From positions 1 to 19,377 of the forward strand of contig JANOFM010000232.1 of NCBI GenBank assembly GCA_031413635.1: a stretch of DNA of 19,377 nt, written 5' to 3'. Each line of letters starts with the position of its first letter. Position 1 is the stretch's first letter. This stretch comes from SZUA-430 sp031413635 (GTDB taxonomy: Bacteria; Pseudomonadota; Alphaproteobacteria; Micropepsales; Micropepsaceae). Below are positions 1 through 7,884 of this stretch, one piece after another. The position numbers and the translations under genes are program-made. Below the pieces are notes generated by a model. It ran no database searches, was not told the DNA's origin, and saw only the letters and a list, made by a program, of their open reading frames with translations.

Positions 1-348
1 CCGATGCCGCCGGAAGTCGCGCGCCAGTTCATCGTCTTCTTCGCCTTCAACAAGTGCAACATCACGAGCGAGGCCGACGGCGTGCTCGGCCAGGCCGCCG
101 ACACCGCCAAGCAAACCGGAAGTGCGGCGATCACGATCACCGGCCACACCGATACGACGGGCTCGCCCAAGTACAATCAGAAACTTTCCGAATGCCGCGC
201 CAACGCCGCCAAGACGAATTTGGTCGGCAAGGGCATCGCGGCAAGTTCGATCGGCGCCGTGGGCCGCGGCGAGGGCGATCTTCTGGTTCAAACCGCCGAC
301 GGCGTGAAAGAACCGCAAAACCGCCGCGCCCAAGTCGACTTGGAATAG
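1..348 (+). CDS. OmpA-family protein, C-terminal peptidoglycan-binding domain (5' partial)
   Basis: The reading frame is open at the window edge, so only the last ~115 residues are seen; an N-terminal beta-barrel or lipoprotein part may lie outside. The visible part is an OmpA-like domain, which in this family binds the diaminopimelate of peptidoglycan and ties the outer membrane to the wall. It starts with FIVFFAFN, carries GHTDTTGS and LSECRANA, and ends in TADGVKEPQNRR. The two residues expected to hold diaminopimelate are present: Asp at 151-153 and Arg at 196-198. Two cysteines are unusual: one at 55-57, just after the first strand, and one at 193-195, directly before the binding Arg. 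It is a paralogue of the complete OmpA gene at 12660. Followed by a strong intrinsic terminator. Confidence 0.9.
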   Translation, partial: PMPPEVARQFIVFFAFNKCNITSEADGVLGQAADTAKQTGSAAITITGHTDTTGSPKYNQKLSECRANAAKTNLVGKGIAASSIGAVGRGEGDLLVQTADGVKEPQNRRAQVDLE

Positions 349-377
349 TCGGGGTCACTGTCGGGGGACAAGCCCAA

Positions 378-405
378 GGGCGGAGGCAAAACCTCCGCCC
401 TTTTT
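378..405 (+). terminator. Intrinsic terminator of the OmpA-like gene
   Basis: A perfect 9-bp stem (GGGCGGAGG at 378-386, CCTCCGCCC at 392-400) with loop CAAAA is followed by five T. It lies 30 bp after the OmpA stop and just before the convergent end of the peptidase gene. Confidence 0.9.
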
Positions 406-425
406 CATGGCGCTGGAATCTGACG

Positions 426-1745
426 CTAAGGCGGTCCGTACACCCACACCGCAAACAACGCCGACAGATCGCGGCGCGAACTGCGTTCCATCGCCAGCTG
501 CAGATCGCGCGCCCGCACCGTGCCGCCCCAATTCGCCCGCGTGTAATCTCTGAGCGCGCGCCAGAACGCGGCCTCGCCCATTTCCGTGCGCAGCAGATCC
601 AAAAACACCACCGATTTCGCATACGCCATCGCTCGCTTCAGTTTCAGCGACGGATACGCGCCCTGCCAACTCAGCGGCACATCGAAGCCCTGCGCCTTTG
701 CCGCCGTCCACCGCTTGTTCGCCAACGCCAGTTCGCGATCGTAGTCCGCGCGCCCCCAGCGCGTCTCCTTGTAGGCGGCAACCATGAAAACGGTCAGCCC
801 CTCGTTCAACCACAGTTCGGACCAATCCGCGCAAGTCAACGAATTGCCCCACCACTGATGCGCAAGCTCATGCGCAATCGCCCAATCTTCGTGCGGATCC
901 TCCAGGATCGGCGCGATCTCCTCCATGCCGATCAAAGCGTGCCCCGCCGCTTCTTGCGCGGCACTGCCTTCGACCAAAACTTGCGTGAACGACGGTTCGC
1001 GAAAGGCAACGCCGGACTTGTCCTCGAAGAACGAAAGCATGCGCCGCGTGTCCGCGAACAGGCGCCGGACCTTGTCGGCCTCCACCGTCGATGGCGACAA
1101 CACCACAAGCTCCGGCCGCGCTCCCGGCAAAACCACCCGCTGGAACCGCCCCGCCGCAAAGCCGAAGAGATAGGCCGCCGTCGGCCGCGTCTCGCGCCAA
1201 CGCAACACCTGCGCGCCGCGTGTCATGGAGGTGCCGGCCAACCGCCGCCCCGGCGCCACCGCCTCCATCGACGGCGGCAACACCAGCGCGAAGCTCAGCC
1301 GCGCCTTGTCGCCCGGCCGGTCTTGATCGCAGATCATGGTGTCGCAAGTGAAGTAGGTCGCGTAAACCCGGTCCGCCGCGAACACGAGCCCCTTCGGCGC
1401 CGTCCCCGAAAAACTCAGCACCAAGCGTGCAACCTGCCCTTTGCGCAAAGCCCGCGGCAGACGAAACAGCCGCCGCTCTCCCGCGATCTCGTTCGCCACC
1501 ATGTGCTCGCCGTCGATCGACGCAAGCACCGTGAGCGAATTGGCGCTGAACGAAACGACATCGAGCCCCTCGATCAGACTCTTGAAGCGGACAACTTCTT
1601 CGCCCGCGACAACGCCGGTCAAAAAATCAGGCCTCAGCGTCACATCGTATGACAACACGTCGAACGCGGGCGCATCGCCCGCCCGCGACGGAACAATCGT
1701 CGCCGCAAGGGCGAACGCCAACACCAATCGCACAACCAAAATCAT
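426..1745 (-). CDS. Exported M1-type zinc metallopeptidase (short form)
   Basis: Predicted aminopeptidase-like zinc enzyme of the M1 (gluzincin) class, 439 residues from the ATG at 1745. The zinc site is clear: HELAHQWWGN at residues 292-301 and WLNEG at 312-316, so His292, His296 and Glu315 bind zinc and Glu293 is the catalytic base. Tyr375 in MAYAKS is in the place of the family's transition-state tyrosine. The N-terminus has a signal peptide (about residues 1-22), so it acts in the periplasm or outside. A TTG 27 bases upstream would also be in frame, but the ATG gives the better signal peptide; neither has a good Shine-Dalgarno sequence. The protein is much shorter than classical M1 enzymes (600-900 residues) and lacks their C-terminal helical domain. 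The exopeptidase GAMEN motif is reduced to GMEE (273-276), so substrate preference is uncertain. Confidence 0.85.
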   Translation of the reverse strand: MILVVRLVLAFALAATIVPSRAGDAPAFDVLSYDVTLRPDFLTGVVAGEEVVRFKSLIEGLDVVSFSANSLTVLASIDGEHMVANEIAGERRLFRLPRALRKGQVARLVLSFSGTAPKGLVFAADRVYATYFTCDTMICDQDRPGDKARLSFALVLPPSMEAVAPGRRLAGTSMTRGAQVLRWRETRPTAAYLFGFAAGRFQRVVLPGARPELVVLSPSTVEADKVRRLFADTRRMLSFFEDKSGVAFREPSFTQVLVEGSAAQEAAGHALIGMEEIAPILEDPHEDWAIAHELAHQWWGNSLTCADWSELWLNEGLTVFMVAAYKETRWGRADYDRELALANKRWTAAKAQGFDVPLSWQGAYPSLKLKRAMAYAKSVVFLDLLRTEMGEAAFWRALRDYTRANWGGTVRARDLQLAMERSSRRDLSALFAVWVYGPP

Positions 1746-1783
1746 CGCCGCGGCAAGAACGCTCAAACCCAAGATCGCCGGAG

Positions 1784-1789
1784 ATTATA
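1784..1789 (-). promoter_or_regulatory. Possible -10 box (TATAAT) for the M1 peptidase gene
   Basis: The minus strand reads TATAAT here, about 39 bases before the ATG at 1745 and after the terminator-like hairpin of the upstream gene. No convincing -35 box is seen at 16-18 bp, so this is tentative. Confidence 0.3.
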
Positions 1790-1812
1790 CGAAACTCGGC
1801 GTAACGCCACGG

Positions 1813-1840
1813 AAACGGAGCCGCCCGACGGGCGGCTCCG
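1813..1840 (-). terminator. Intrinsic terminator after the small barrel-like gene
   Basis: A perfect 11-bp GC-rich stem (1816-1826 with 1830-1840, loop of 3) lies 10 bp past the stop of the gene at 1851. On the minus strand it is followed by only three T (1815-1813), so it is probably moderate in strength. It separates this gene from the downstream peptidase gene. Confidence 0.65.
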
Positions 1841-1850
1841 CGCCATTAGA

Positions 1851-2159
1851 TCACTGCACCTGCTGCCAAATCGCCGAGGTGACCGAGCCGGGAATGAACA
1901 GCCCGTCATTGCCCGCCTGCGCCACCAGCTTTTGGAACGGCACGTCGTTTTGAATCTTCGTGCGCGTCTGTTCCCATTCGCCGAGCGTGTCGAACGTGCT
2001 CGACAGCACGAAATGCCCCATCGGGCCGGCGAGCTGCGCCAAGATACGCACGTCGGTGCCGCTGATCTTTTTCACTTGCCGCACGACGGTATGGAAATAT
2101 TCGTTCGCTTCCATATTCTTTCCGGGGGCCACCATGAACGACAGTGTTGATGTAATCAT
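1851..2159 (-). CDS. Small hypothetical protein, probable dimeric alpha/beta-barrel fold
   Basis: A 102-residue protein with no signal peptide or membrane segment. The ATG at 2159 is preceded by GGAG with 8-nt spacing. The alternating pattern of strands and helices, beginning with the strand ITSTLSFMVA, followed by a helix (EANEYFHTVVRQVKKI), a strand around DVRILAQLAGP, a strand HFVLSSTF, and a helix LGEWEQTRTKIQ, is like the ferredoxin-like, dimeric barrel (NIPSNAP/ABM-type) families. Members are monooxygenase-like or of unknown role. This is a judgement from sequence pattern only; no catalytic residue can be named. The gene has its own hairpin terminator and is divergent from the acyl-CoA ligase. 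Confidence 0.75.
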   Translation of the reverse strand: MITSTLSFMVAPGKNMEANEYFHTVVRQVKKISGTDVRILAQLAGPMGHFVLSSTFDTLGEWEQTRTKIQNDVPFQKLVAQAGNDGLFIPGSVTSAIWQQVQ

Positions 2160-2410
2160 CGCTTGATCTCCATTTGTTTGGTCGAGGGGGACGCGAGCGT
2201 TGCGCTCAAGCTTACAAATGTGGGGCGAGCGGGCCCCGCGAGGGAGCGGGTACGCTCACCGAACATGGGAAGGCACGCTACCCCCGGACGCCGCGTCGCA
2301 CAATTCACATCTGCCGCAACTCCCTCATTGCATCCGGCACTCGCCCTCGGCGACACTGCCTGATTGCAATTTCCAATAAGCCGTTCAAAACACGCGAGTA
2401 TTCCCGAACC
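2160..2410. other. Divergent intergenic region between barrel-like gene and acyl-CoA ligase
   Basis: About 250 bp that must hold the promoters for both flanking genes. I see a 5-bp hairpin (GAGCG/CGCTC, 2195-2207) and short GC-rich dyads, but no clear -35/-10 pair. The open frame running upstream of the ligase ATG (from 2174) is rich in Arg, Cys and Pro and unlike the enzyme family, so I treat it as non-coding. Confidence 0.5.
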
Positions 2411-3961
2411 ATGGCCGACATCCTCACCGACCTCGCCGCGCAACTGGGCCCGAAACTCGCGCTCATCGACGACCGTCCCGGTGGACAAATCGTCAAATGG
2501 AGCTTCGCCGAATTGGAGGCCACCGCCAACCGCCTCGCCCGCCTGCTGATCGCCCTCGGCGTCGGCCCGAAAGACCGCATCGTCAGTTGCGGCCAAAACT
2601 CGTGTTGGCTCGTCGCCATGACCAACGCGGTCAGAAAGATCGGCGCCGTCGGCGTGCCGCTCAACTATCGCCTGACGCCGGACGAGGCGACCTATGTCGT
2701 CGACAATTCCGATGCCGTCGTCGTCTTCGCCGACGCCGAGTTCGCGGACTTCTTCGCCAAGATCGCCAAGGACACGCCGAAAGTGCGCGACACGCTGATC
2801 TTCGACGGCCCGCCCGCCCCGGGTCAAAAGCGCGTCGAACTGCTGCTCGACGCCCACGCCGCGACCCCGATCGAAATCGACGGCCCGCCACTCGAGCCGA
2901 TGACGATGATCTATACCTCGGGCACGACGGGCAAGCCGAAGGGCGCGGTGCGCTCCTCGCTCGGCAATCCGCAACAATCCCAGGCGCTGTGGAACGAAAT
3001 CGGCTACGTGCCGGACGACGTCTACATCACCACCGGCCCGCTTTATCATTCGGGCCCCGGCGGCTTCCTCGCCACCGCCCATCGCCTGGGCAATACCTGC
3101 ATCCTGCAGCACAAATTCGACGAGCAGGATTGGCTGCGCCTCGTCCAGACTTATCGTGTCACCACGACCTTCGCCGCTCCCACCCCGATCCGCCGCATCT
3201 GCCAACTGCCCGACGCGGTTTTCAAACGCTACGACGTCACGTCGATGGCGCGCATGGTGGCGAACGCAGCACCCTGGTCGTTCGCGCTGAAGCAGCTTTA
3301 CCTCTCGCGCTTTCCCAAACTCTCGTTGTTCGAGGTCTATGGCTCGACCGAACTCGGCGTCAACACGCTCCTGCGCCCCGAGCATCAGCTGTCGAAACCT
3401 GGCTCCTGCGGCAGACCCGCGCCCGGCGTCGACATCGCGCTGTTCGACGACGCCGGCCAGATCGTGACGAGCGCGAACACCGAAGGCGAACTCTTCGTCA
3501 AAAGCGCCAACATGTTTTCGACCTATCACAAGGCCCACGACAAGTTCGAGGCCGACCGCAAAGACGGCTGGCAGACGGTGGGCGACATCGCGATGTTCGA
3601 CGCGGAGGGCTTCTACTACATCTGCGACCGCAAGAAGGACATGATCATCTCCGGCGGCGTGAACATCTACCCCGCCGAAATCGAAGCGGCCCTCGAACAA
3701 CATCCCGACATCAACGACGTCGCCGTCTTCGGCATCCCCGACGACGAATGGGGCGAAGCGATCCACGCCATCGTGGTGATCAGGCCGGGCGCGCAACTGA
3801 CGAACGACCAAATCACCGCCTTCGCCAGACAAACGCTGGCCGGCTACAAAGTCCCGCGCTCGATTTCGTACCTGACCGAGATCCCACGCACCGGTTCAGG
3901 AAAAATCCTCAAACGCGACCTGCGCAAACCGTTCTGGGAAGGCCGCGCGTCGCGGGTGTGA
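2411..3961 (+). CDS. Acyl-CoA ligase (AMP-forming, ANL superfamily)
   Basis: A 516-residue enzyme that activates a carboxylic acid to the acyl-adenylate and then transfers it to coenzyme A. All core motifs are present in order: P-loop YTSGTTGKPKG (168-178), YGSTE (310-314), the ATP-ribose motif with GD at 391-392, the hinge DRKKDMIISGG (406-416), and the catalytic lysine Lys498 in PRTGSGK. Length is normal. The start is the ATG giving MADILTDLAA, which matches where such enzymes begin; there is no strong Shine-Dalgarno sequence. No signal peptide, so cytoplasmic. The substrate cannot be read from sequence; fatty, aromatic or bile-acid-like acids are all possible for this branch. It is a single gene, and its stop is only 9 bp from the stop of the convergent TPR gene. 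Confidence 0.93.
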   Translation: MADILTDLAAQLGPKLALIDDRPGGQIVKWSFAELEATANRLARLLIALGVGPKDRIVSCGQNSCWLVAMTNAVRKIGAVGVPLNYRLTPDEATYVVDNSDAVVVFADAEFADFFAKIAKDTPKVRDTLIFDGPPAPGQKRVELLLDAHAATPIEIDGPPLEPMTMIYTSGTTGKPKGAVRSSLGNPQQSQALWNEIGYVPDDVYITTGPLYHSGPGGFLATAHRLGNTCILQHKFDEQDWLRLVQTYRVTTTFAAPTPIRRICQLPDAVFKRYDVTSMARMVANAAPWSFALKQLYLSRFPKLSLFEVYGSTELGVNTLLRPEHQLSKPGSCGRPAPGVDIALFDDAGQIVTSANTEGELFVKSANMFSTYHKAHDKFEADRKDGWQTVGDIAMFDAEGFYYICDRKKDMIISGGVNIYPAEIEAALEQHPDINDVAVFGIPDDEWGEAIHAIVVIRPGAQLTNDQITAFARQTLAGYKVPRSISYLTEIPRTGSGKILKRDLRKPFWEGRASRV

Positions 3962-3970
3962 CGCCCCCCT

Positions 3971-6397
3971 TCACCCCATCGCCTTCGTCAGCCGCACCGT
4001 CGCCAGCGCGTCCACGCTGCGCCTCATCTCGCTCTCCGCCTCGCGCGCGTCGCCCTCGGCGCCTTGCTCGTGCAGCACGCCGATCGCGGCGCGAAACGCT
4101 TCGATGGCCTGCTCGAGCAGCACCGGATCGTTGCGCATCTCGCCCAGATCGGCCAGCAGGCCCGCTTGCGTCGCCACCGTCGACGCCCACGGAAACGCCA
4201 TCGCGCCGCGCGTGCGTACCTCCAACGCCTTGCCGCACAAGGCCACCGCTTCCTCGGCGAGCGCAGGCTCGTTGCGCAGCCGCGCGAGCGAGCCGAGCGC
4301 GGTCGCCATGTTGTTCAGCGACGCCGCCCACTCCAACGGCCGCGCCTCGCGCGTGCGCACCTCGAGCGAGGCGCGGTAGGCGGCGATCGATTTCTCCAGC
4401 GCCTGCCGGTCGGAACGCAATTTGCCCAGCCGCGACAACGCGTTGCCCAGGCTCGTCTGCGTCATCGCCCAATCGAAAGGCACGCGTTCGCGCGTGCGCT
4501 CTTCCAACGCTTCGCCGTAAGCGGCAATCGCGTCGTGAAGCGAGCGCGCCTCGCCGCGCAACTCTCCCAAACCCGACAGCGCGTTGCCCAGATTGTGCTG
4601 CACCATCGCCCAGTCGAGCGGCACCTGCTCGCGCCGCAATTGCTTCAGCGCCTCGCGATAGGCGGCGACGGCGGCGCCGATCATCTTGCCGTCCGCGCGC
4701 CCGCGGCCCAGCCGCGACAGAGTGTTGCCGAGGCTGATCTGCGTCGTCGCCCGGTCGTCGGGCGCATCGGCGGCCGTGCGCACCTGCAACGCCTCGCCGA
4801 AACACGCGATTGCGTCCTCGGCGCGGGCGTCGTTGCCGTTCAATATCCAAAGATCGTTGAGCGCATTGCCCAGCCAGTTCTTGCTCGCGGCCCATCCCGG
4901 CGCGTCGCGCTCGCGCGTGCGTTCTTCGAGCGCCGCGCGATAACATGCAATGCCCGCTTCGATGCCGCCCGCATCGCCCTGCGCCATGCCGGCCTCGCAC
5001 AACATGATGCCGAGGTTCGATTGCGTCTGCGCCCAGTCGAGCGGCGCGGCCTCGCGCGTGCGTTCCTCCAACGCCGCGCGATAGGCGGCGATCGCGGCCT
5101 TAACGTCGGCGGCCTCGCGCGTGCGATAGGCGATCGCTCTCAACGCGTTGCCCAAATTGTTTTGTACCCCGGCCCGCATCTCGGTCAGCGACGTGCTCTC
5201 ATAAAAATCGATCGCCGCGTTGAAGGCGCCGATCGCTTCCTGCAAATGCGCCGTGTCCGGACGATCTTGCGCGATGGCGCACAACACGGTGCCGAAATCG
5301 TTTTGCCGCCGCGCCCACGCCACCGGCCCGTCCTCGCGCTTGCGCTCCTTGAACACCTGGCGGTAGGCCGCGGCCGACGCATACAACGCCGCATCGTCCC
5401 TCAGCCGCCGTCCGGCATGGGTCAGCGCCTCGGCCGCGGCGATACGCACGTCGAGCGGATAGCGGAAAAGCTCGCTCGAAAGTTTCTCCTGCGTCACCTG
5501 GATCAACCGATCGCGCGCCCGCGTCCGCCGGCGCAGCGCGAATTTATGCGCGGCGGCGACGGCTTCGACCTGACGCGGTTCGTCGCCCGACGCCAGCGCC
5601 TCGTCGATGGGCCGCAGATCGCGCCCCTCCTGCGCCAGCCTGGCGATTTGCGGCAGGCGCAAAAGGCTCGCCACCAGCACCAGATCGAACGACGCGCGCA
5701 ACGCGAAGGTCAGGAACTTCGCCGTCAGCGACGGCGCCGCGACATTGGCGATCTTCTCGAACTGAAGATCGCTGCCGAAAATTTCGTAATAATCGACGAA
5801 CGGAACCGCCTTGAGGAATTCGAGCAGCGTGAACGTGGTCAGCGCGACCATGCCGCTGCCCGGCAGATACGAGAACGCGATGCCGTCGGCCTGCAGCCGC
5901 GCGAAGGCGACGGGAAAATAGAAGAAAAGAAATCCGACCGCCGTCAAGACTTCGTTGCGCAAATTGCCGCTGATCGCGACGCGCTTTTCCTCCTCCGGCA
6001 CTTCGCTGGCGACATCGTCTTCGTCCCACGACCAGTGACGATAGACGATGAGGATCGCAACGATCCCCAAAAGCAGCGCGCCGTAACCCCAGTTCCCCGG
6101 CGCGAACGCACCCAGCGTCCCCAGGGCAAACAAAATCATGCTCAGCAAAATCCACCGCGGCACGCGCCGGCGCACCCGCGTCCCGACAAGCCAAGACCCG
6201 CGCACGACGATGATGCCATCGATCGCGTTGGCGAGGTCGAACAGCCACCCGCGCAACGTTCTCAGCGGCCAGCGCCACACGGCCGCGAACACGGCCCCGC
6301 CCGCGATCGCGATGCAGAACGTGACGAGACCCGGCATCCAAGCCGCCAGACCGGGCTCGACGATGCCGCCGATTTCGTTCCAAGCCTCCGCCATCAT
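3971..6397 (-). CDS. Multi-pass membrane protein with nine C-terminal TPR units
   Basis: An 808-residue protein in two parts. Residues 1-250 hold about four to five hydrophobic segments (around 20-41, 82-99, 103-119, 150-166 and possibly 236-248), with a charged loop 122-145. From about residue 355 to 780 there are nine tandem units of ~47 residues with the pattern P-L-D-W-A-x-T-Q-x-x-L-G-N-A-L, then a variable LG/LR turn, then A-I-A-A-Y-x-A-A-L-E-E-R-T-R-E. This is a long-period tetratricopeptide variant that normally forms a protein-binding solenoid. No kinase, protease, caspase or CHAT domain is attached. The start is the first of two tandem ATG codons, with AAGG upstream. It is the third gene of a same-strand cluster with the ricin-like secreted protein (101 bp upstream) and the lipoprotein. 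A scaffold role in the envelope is inference; no named family is recognised. Confidence 0.88.
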   Translation of the reverse strand: MMAEAWNEIGGIVEPGLAAWMPGLVTFCIAIAGGAVFAAVWRWPLRTLRGWLFDLANAIDGIIVVRGSWLVGTRVRRRVPRWILLSMILFALGTLGAFAPGNWGYGALLLGIVAILIVYRHWSWDEDDVASEVPEEEKRVAISGNLRNEVLTAVGFLFFYFPVAFARLQADGIAFSYLPGSGMVALTTFTLLEFLKAVPFVDYYEIFGSDLQFEKIANVAAPSLTAKFLTFALRASFDLVLVASLLRLPQIARLAQEGRDLRPIDEALASGDEPRQVEAVAAAHKFALRRRTRARDRLIQVTQEKLSSELFRYPLDVRIAAAEALTHAGRRLRDDAALYASAAAYRQVFKERKREDGPVAWARRQNDFGTVLCAIAQDRPDTAHLQEAIGAFNAAIDFYESTSLTEMRAGVQNNLGNALRAIAYRTREAADVKAAIAAYRAALEERTREAAPLDWAQTQSNLGIMLCEAGMAQGDAGGIEAGIACYRAALEERTRERDAPGWAASKNWLGNALNDLWILNGNDARAEDAIACFGEALQVRTAADAPDDRATTQISLGNTLSRLGRGRADGKMIGAAVAAYREALKQLRREQVPLDWAMVQHNLGNALSGLGELRGEARSLHDAIAAYGEALEERTRERVPFDWAMTQTSLGNALSRLGKLRSDRQALEKSIAAYRASLEVRTREARPLEWAASLNNMATALGSLARLRNEPALAEEAVALCGKALEVRTRGAMAFPWASTVATQAGLLADLGEMRNDPVLLEQAIEAFRAAIGVLHEQGAEGDAREAESEMRRSVDALATVRLTKAMG

Positions 6398-6498
6398 CCC
6401 CGCCCTTGGCCCACGAGCACAAGTCTAGGTCAAGCCGGGATGAGGAGCACGCAATTTGCGCAAGCCGTTTTGAGAAGGCCGCACGTCGATAGGGCGCC

Positions 6499-7872
6499 TC
6501 AGGGGTTATGCGTCCAAATCGCCTTGGCGGTCCTCACCACGGCCTTGAACGTTTTATGATTTTCAACGCAGGGGAACTCCACCGCCTCGCCTGCCCCGAC
6601 CCTGGCCAGGCACGCGCTGCCGTTCGGCCCGGGCGCATGCAGGTTCAGCCCGTTGCTCGTCATCCCGAACGCTGCCGCCGTGTTGATCGCGACGGGGGTG
6701 TAGGTTGGAGACCCGTCGGGAAGAACGCCCGTCGCTTGCAACTCTTCGATCAAGAGCGACTGACGCAGCACGCCGCTGCAGACCTGTTGCGTCACGGCCG
6801 CGCCGGCTGCTCCGGGCATTTGCAGGCACAAGCCCGTCGCGACCGAAACGAGCGAGAACAAGCTGTTCCCTCCATTGGCACCGACCGCAAACACCACCCA
6901 AGACACGTTGAAGTTGTTCGTGCATGTCGCCGTCGTGGTCAGGATGCCGCCGGCACCGCTGGCGGGATTCTCTGGCGTCAGGCACCGACCTTGAAGCGAC
7001 CTCAAGCCCGAGACGATCTGATCGTTCGTCACCACGGTCCAACCGAACGGCCCGCCGCCGCCGCTTGCGTTCAGCGGAAAGCCGCGACCGCCCTTGATGC
7101 CACCGGCATCCAACACGCCGGTGAAAACCTGAATCGCCTGCCCGTTCTGCTTCCGCAAGAAAACGATGGTTCCGGCGCCGCGCGCATAGTGGCCGCTCAC
7201 CGCATCGCGCAACACGTGCCCCGAAAGCACGCCTTCGTTATTGCCGCCCGCTGCCGCACGCAACACCAAGGGCCCGCGTTGACCGTTCGCATCGATGCCG
7301 AAACCCACCATCGCGGCCGCGTCGATCGCCATCGGACTTGTCACGACAGGCAATGGCCGCAACACAAGGCCCTGCGCCACGCATGCCGGATTGTTGGCGC
7401 AAAGGCGCCCAAGCGGCGCGATCGTCCGAAATGAAATGGCGTTGCCGGCAGCACTCGCCCCGCCCAGCGGCACGTCGAGCGCGTGCGCTACACCCATCCA
7501 AGCCCGCTGCGCCGGGCTGTTGTCAGCCGTATATATGTTGGTCGCGATCTCGACATTCTGCGCGTTGCGCTTGAACTGCACGAACGCCAAGGACTGCGCG
7601 TTCGTCGTCTGATCGAGCGTCCGGTAGCCTTCGATCCGGTCGCCGAAAATCACGCCGGTCACGGGCCCGGATTTCTTGGGATTGTAGCGCATGTTCAAGC
7701 GCCCCAAGACCGTGCCGGCAAGTACATCGCTTACATATTCGATCTTGGACGCTTCTTCGAGCGACGGCAGCGGATTGATCCGGGGCGGAATTGGCTGCGC
7801 GAGCGCCGTCGGACTGCCGGGCGCGACCGCGACGAAAGCGAGAAACACCGCACACACGAATGCATGGCGCAT
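6499..7872 (-). CDS. Secreted protein with ricin-type beta-trefoil-like C-terminal half
   Basis: A 457-residue exported protein. The ATG at 7872 has an ideal AAGGAG with 6-nt spacing and is followed by a signal peptide cleaved near ALA-Q (25/26). Residues 30-280 form a beta-rich region that I do not recognise (GxVLGRL, FVQFKRN, VLSGHVLRD). From about 285, segments such as RCLTPENP, ATCTNNFNVSWVVF, LVSVATGLCLQMPG, QQVC and ACLARV resemble the CLxx...QxW repeats of ricin-type lectin domains, with paired cysteines (297/317, 349/365, 421/435). The canonical QxW is degenerate here, so carbohydrate binding is likely but not proven. Its Shine-Dalgarno sequence overlaps the stop of the lipoprotein gene, indicating coupled translation. 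Confidence 0.8.
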   Translation of the reverse strand: MRHAFVCAVFLAFVAVAPGSPTALAQPIPPRINPLPSLEEASKIEYVSDVLAGTVLGRLNMRYNPKKSGPVTGVIFGDRIEGYRTLDQTTNAQSLAFVQFKRNAQNVEIATNIYTADNSPAQRAWMGVAHALDVPLGGASAAGNAISFRTIAPLGRLCANNPACVAQGLVLRPLPVVTSPMAIDAAAMVGFGIDANGQRGPLVLRAAAGGNNEGVLSGHVLRDAVSGHYARGAGTIVFLRKQNGQAIQVFTGVLDAGGIKGGRGFPLNASGGGGPFGWTVVTNDQIVSGLRSLQGRCLTPENPASGAGGILTTTATCTNNFNVSWVVFAVGANGGNSLFSLVSVATGLCLQMPGAAGAAVTQQVCSGVLRQSLLIEELQATGVLPDGSPTYTPVAINTAAAFGMTSNGLNLHAPGPNGSACLARVGAGEAVEFPCVENHKTFKAVVRTAKAIWTHNP

Positions 7873-7878
7873 GGCGCG

Positions 7879-7884
7879 CTCCTT
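7879..7884 (-). promoter_or_regulatory. Ribosome-binding site overlapping upstream stop codon
   Basis: The minus strand reads AAGGAG six bases before the ATG at 7872. Its 5' end (positions 7883-7884) is part of the TAA stop (7885-7883) of the lipoprotein gene, which favours termination-coupled re-initiation and fixes the start of the ricin-like gene. Confidence 0.8.

Noticed and set aside
54..1652. 532-codon open frame on the plus strand over the peptidase gene
   Set aside because: Arg-rich shadow crossing the OmpA stop, the terminator and the antisense of the zinc motif; no domain.
2174..2410. Upstream extension of the acyl-CoA ligase by 79 codons
   Set aside because: The extra residues are Arg/Cys/Pro-rich and unlike any ANL enzyme; the ATG at 2411 starts where the family normally starts.
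2156..3832. 558-codon open frame on the minus strand opposite the acyl-CoA ligase
   Set aside because: The plus strand encodes all ANL-family motifs in order; the minus-strand frame shows only low-complexity Asp/Val/Arg composition.
3971..5340. Regular ~141-bp DNA repeats considered as a tandem or CRISPR-like array
   Set aside because: The repeats are in frame and encode TPR units; there are no constant direct repeats with unique spacers.
4064..6559. 831-codon open frame on the plus strand opposite the TPR gene
   Set aside because: Very rich in Arg, His, Gln and Ala with no motif; it is the antisense shadow of a GC-rich gene whose minus-strand product has clear repeats.
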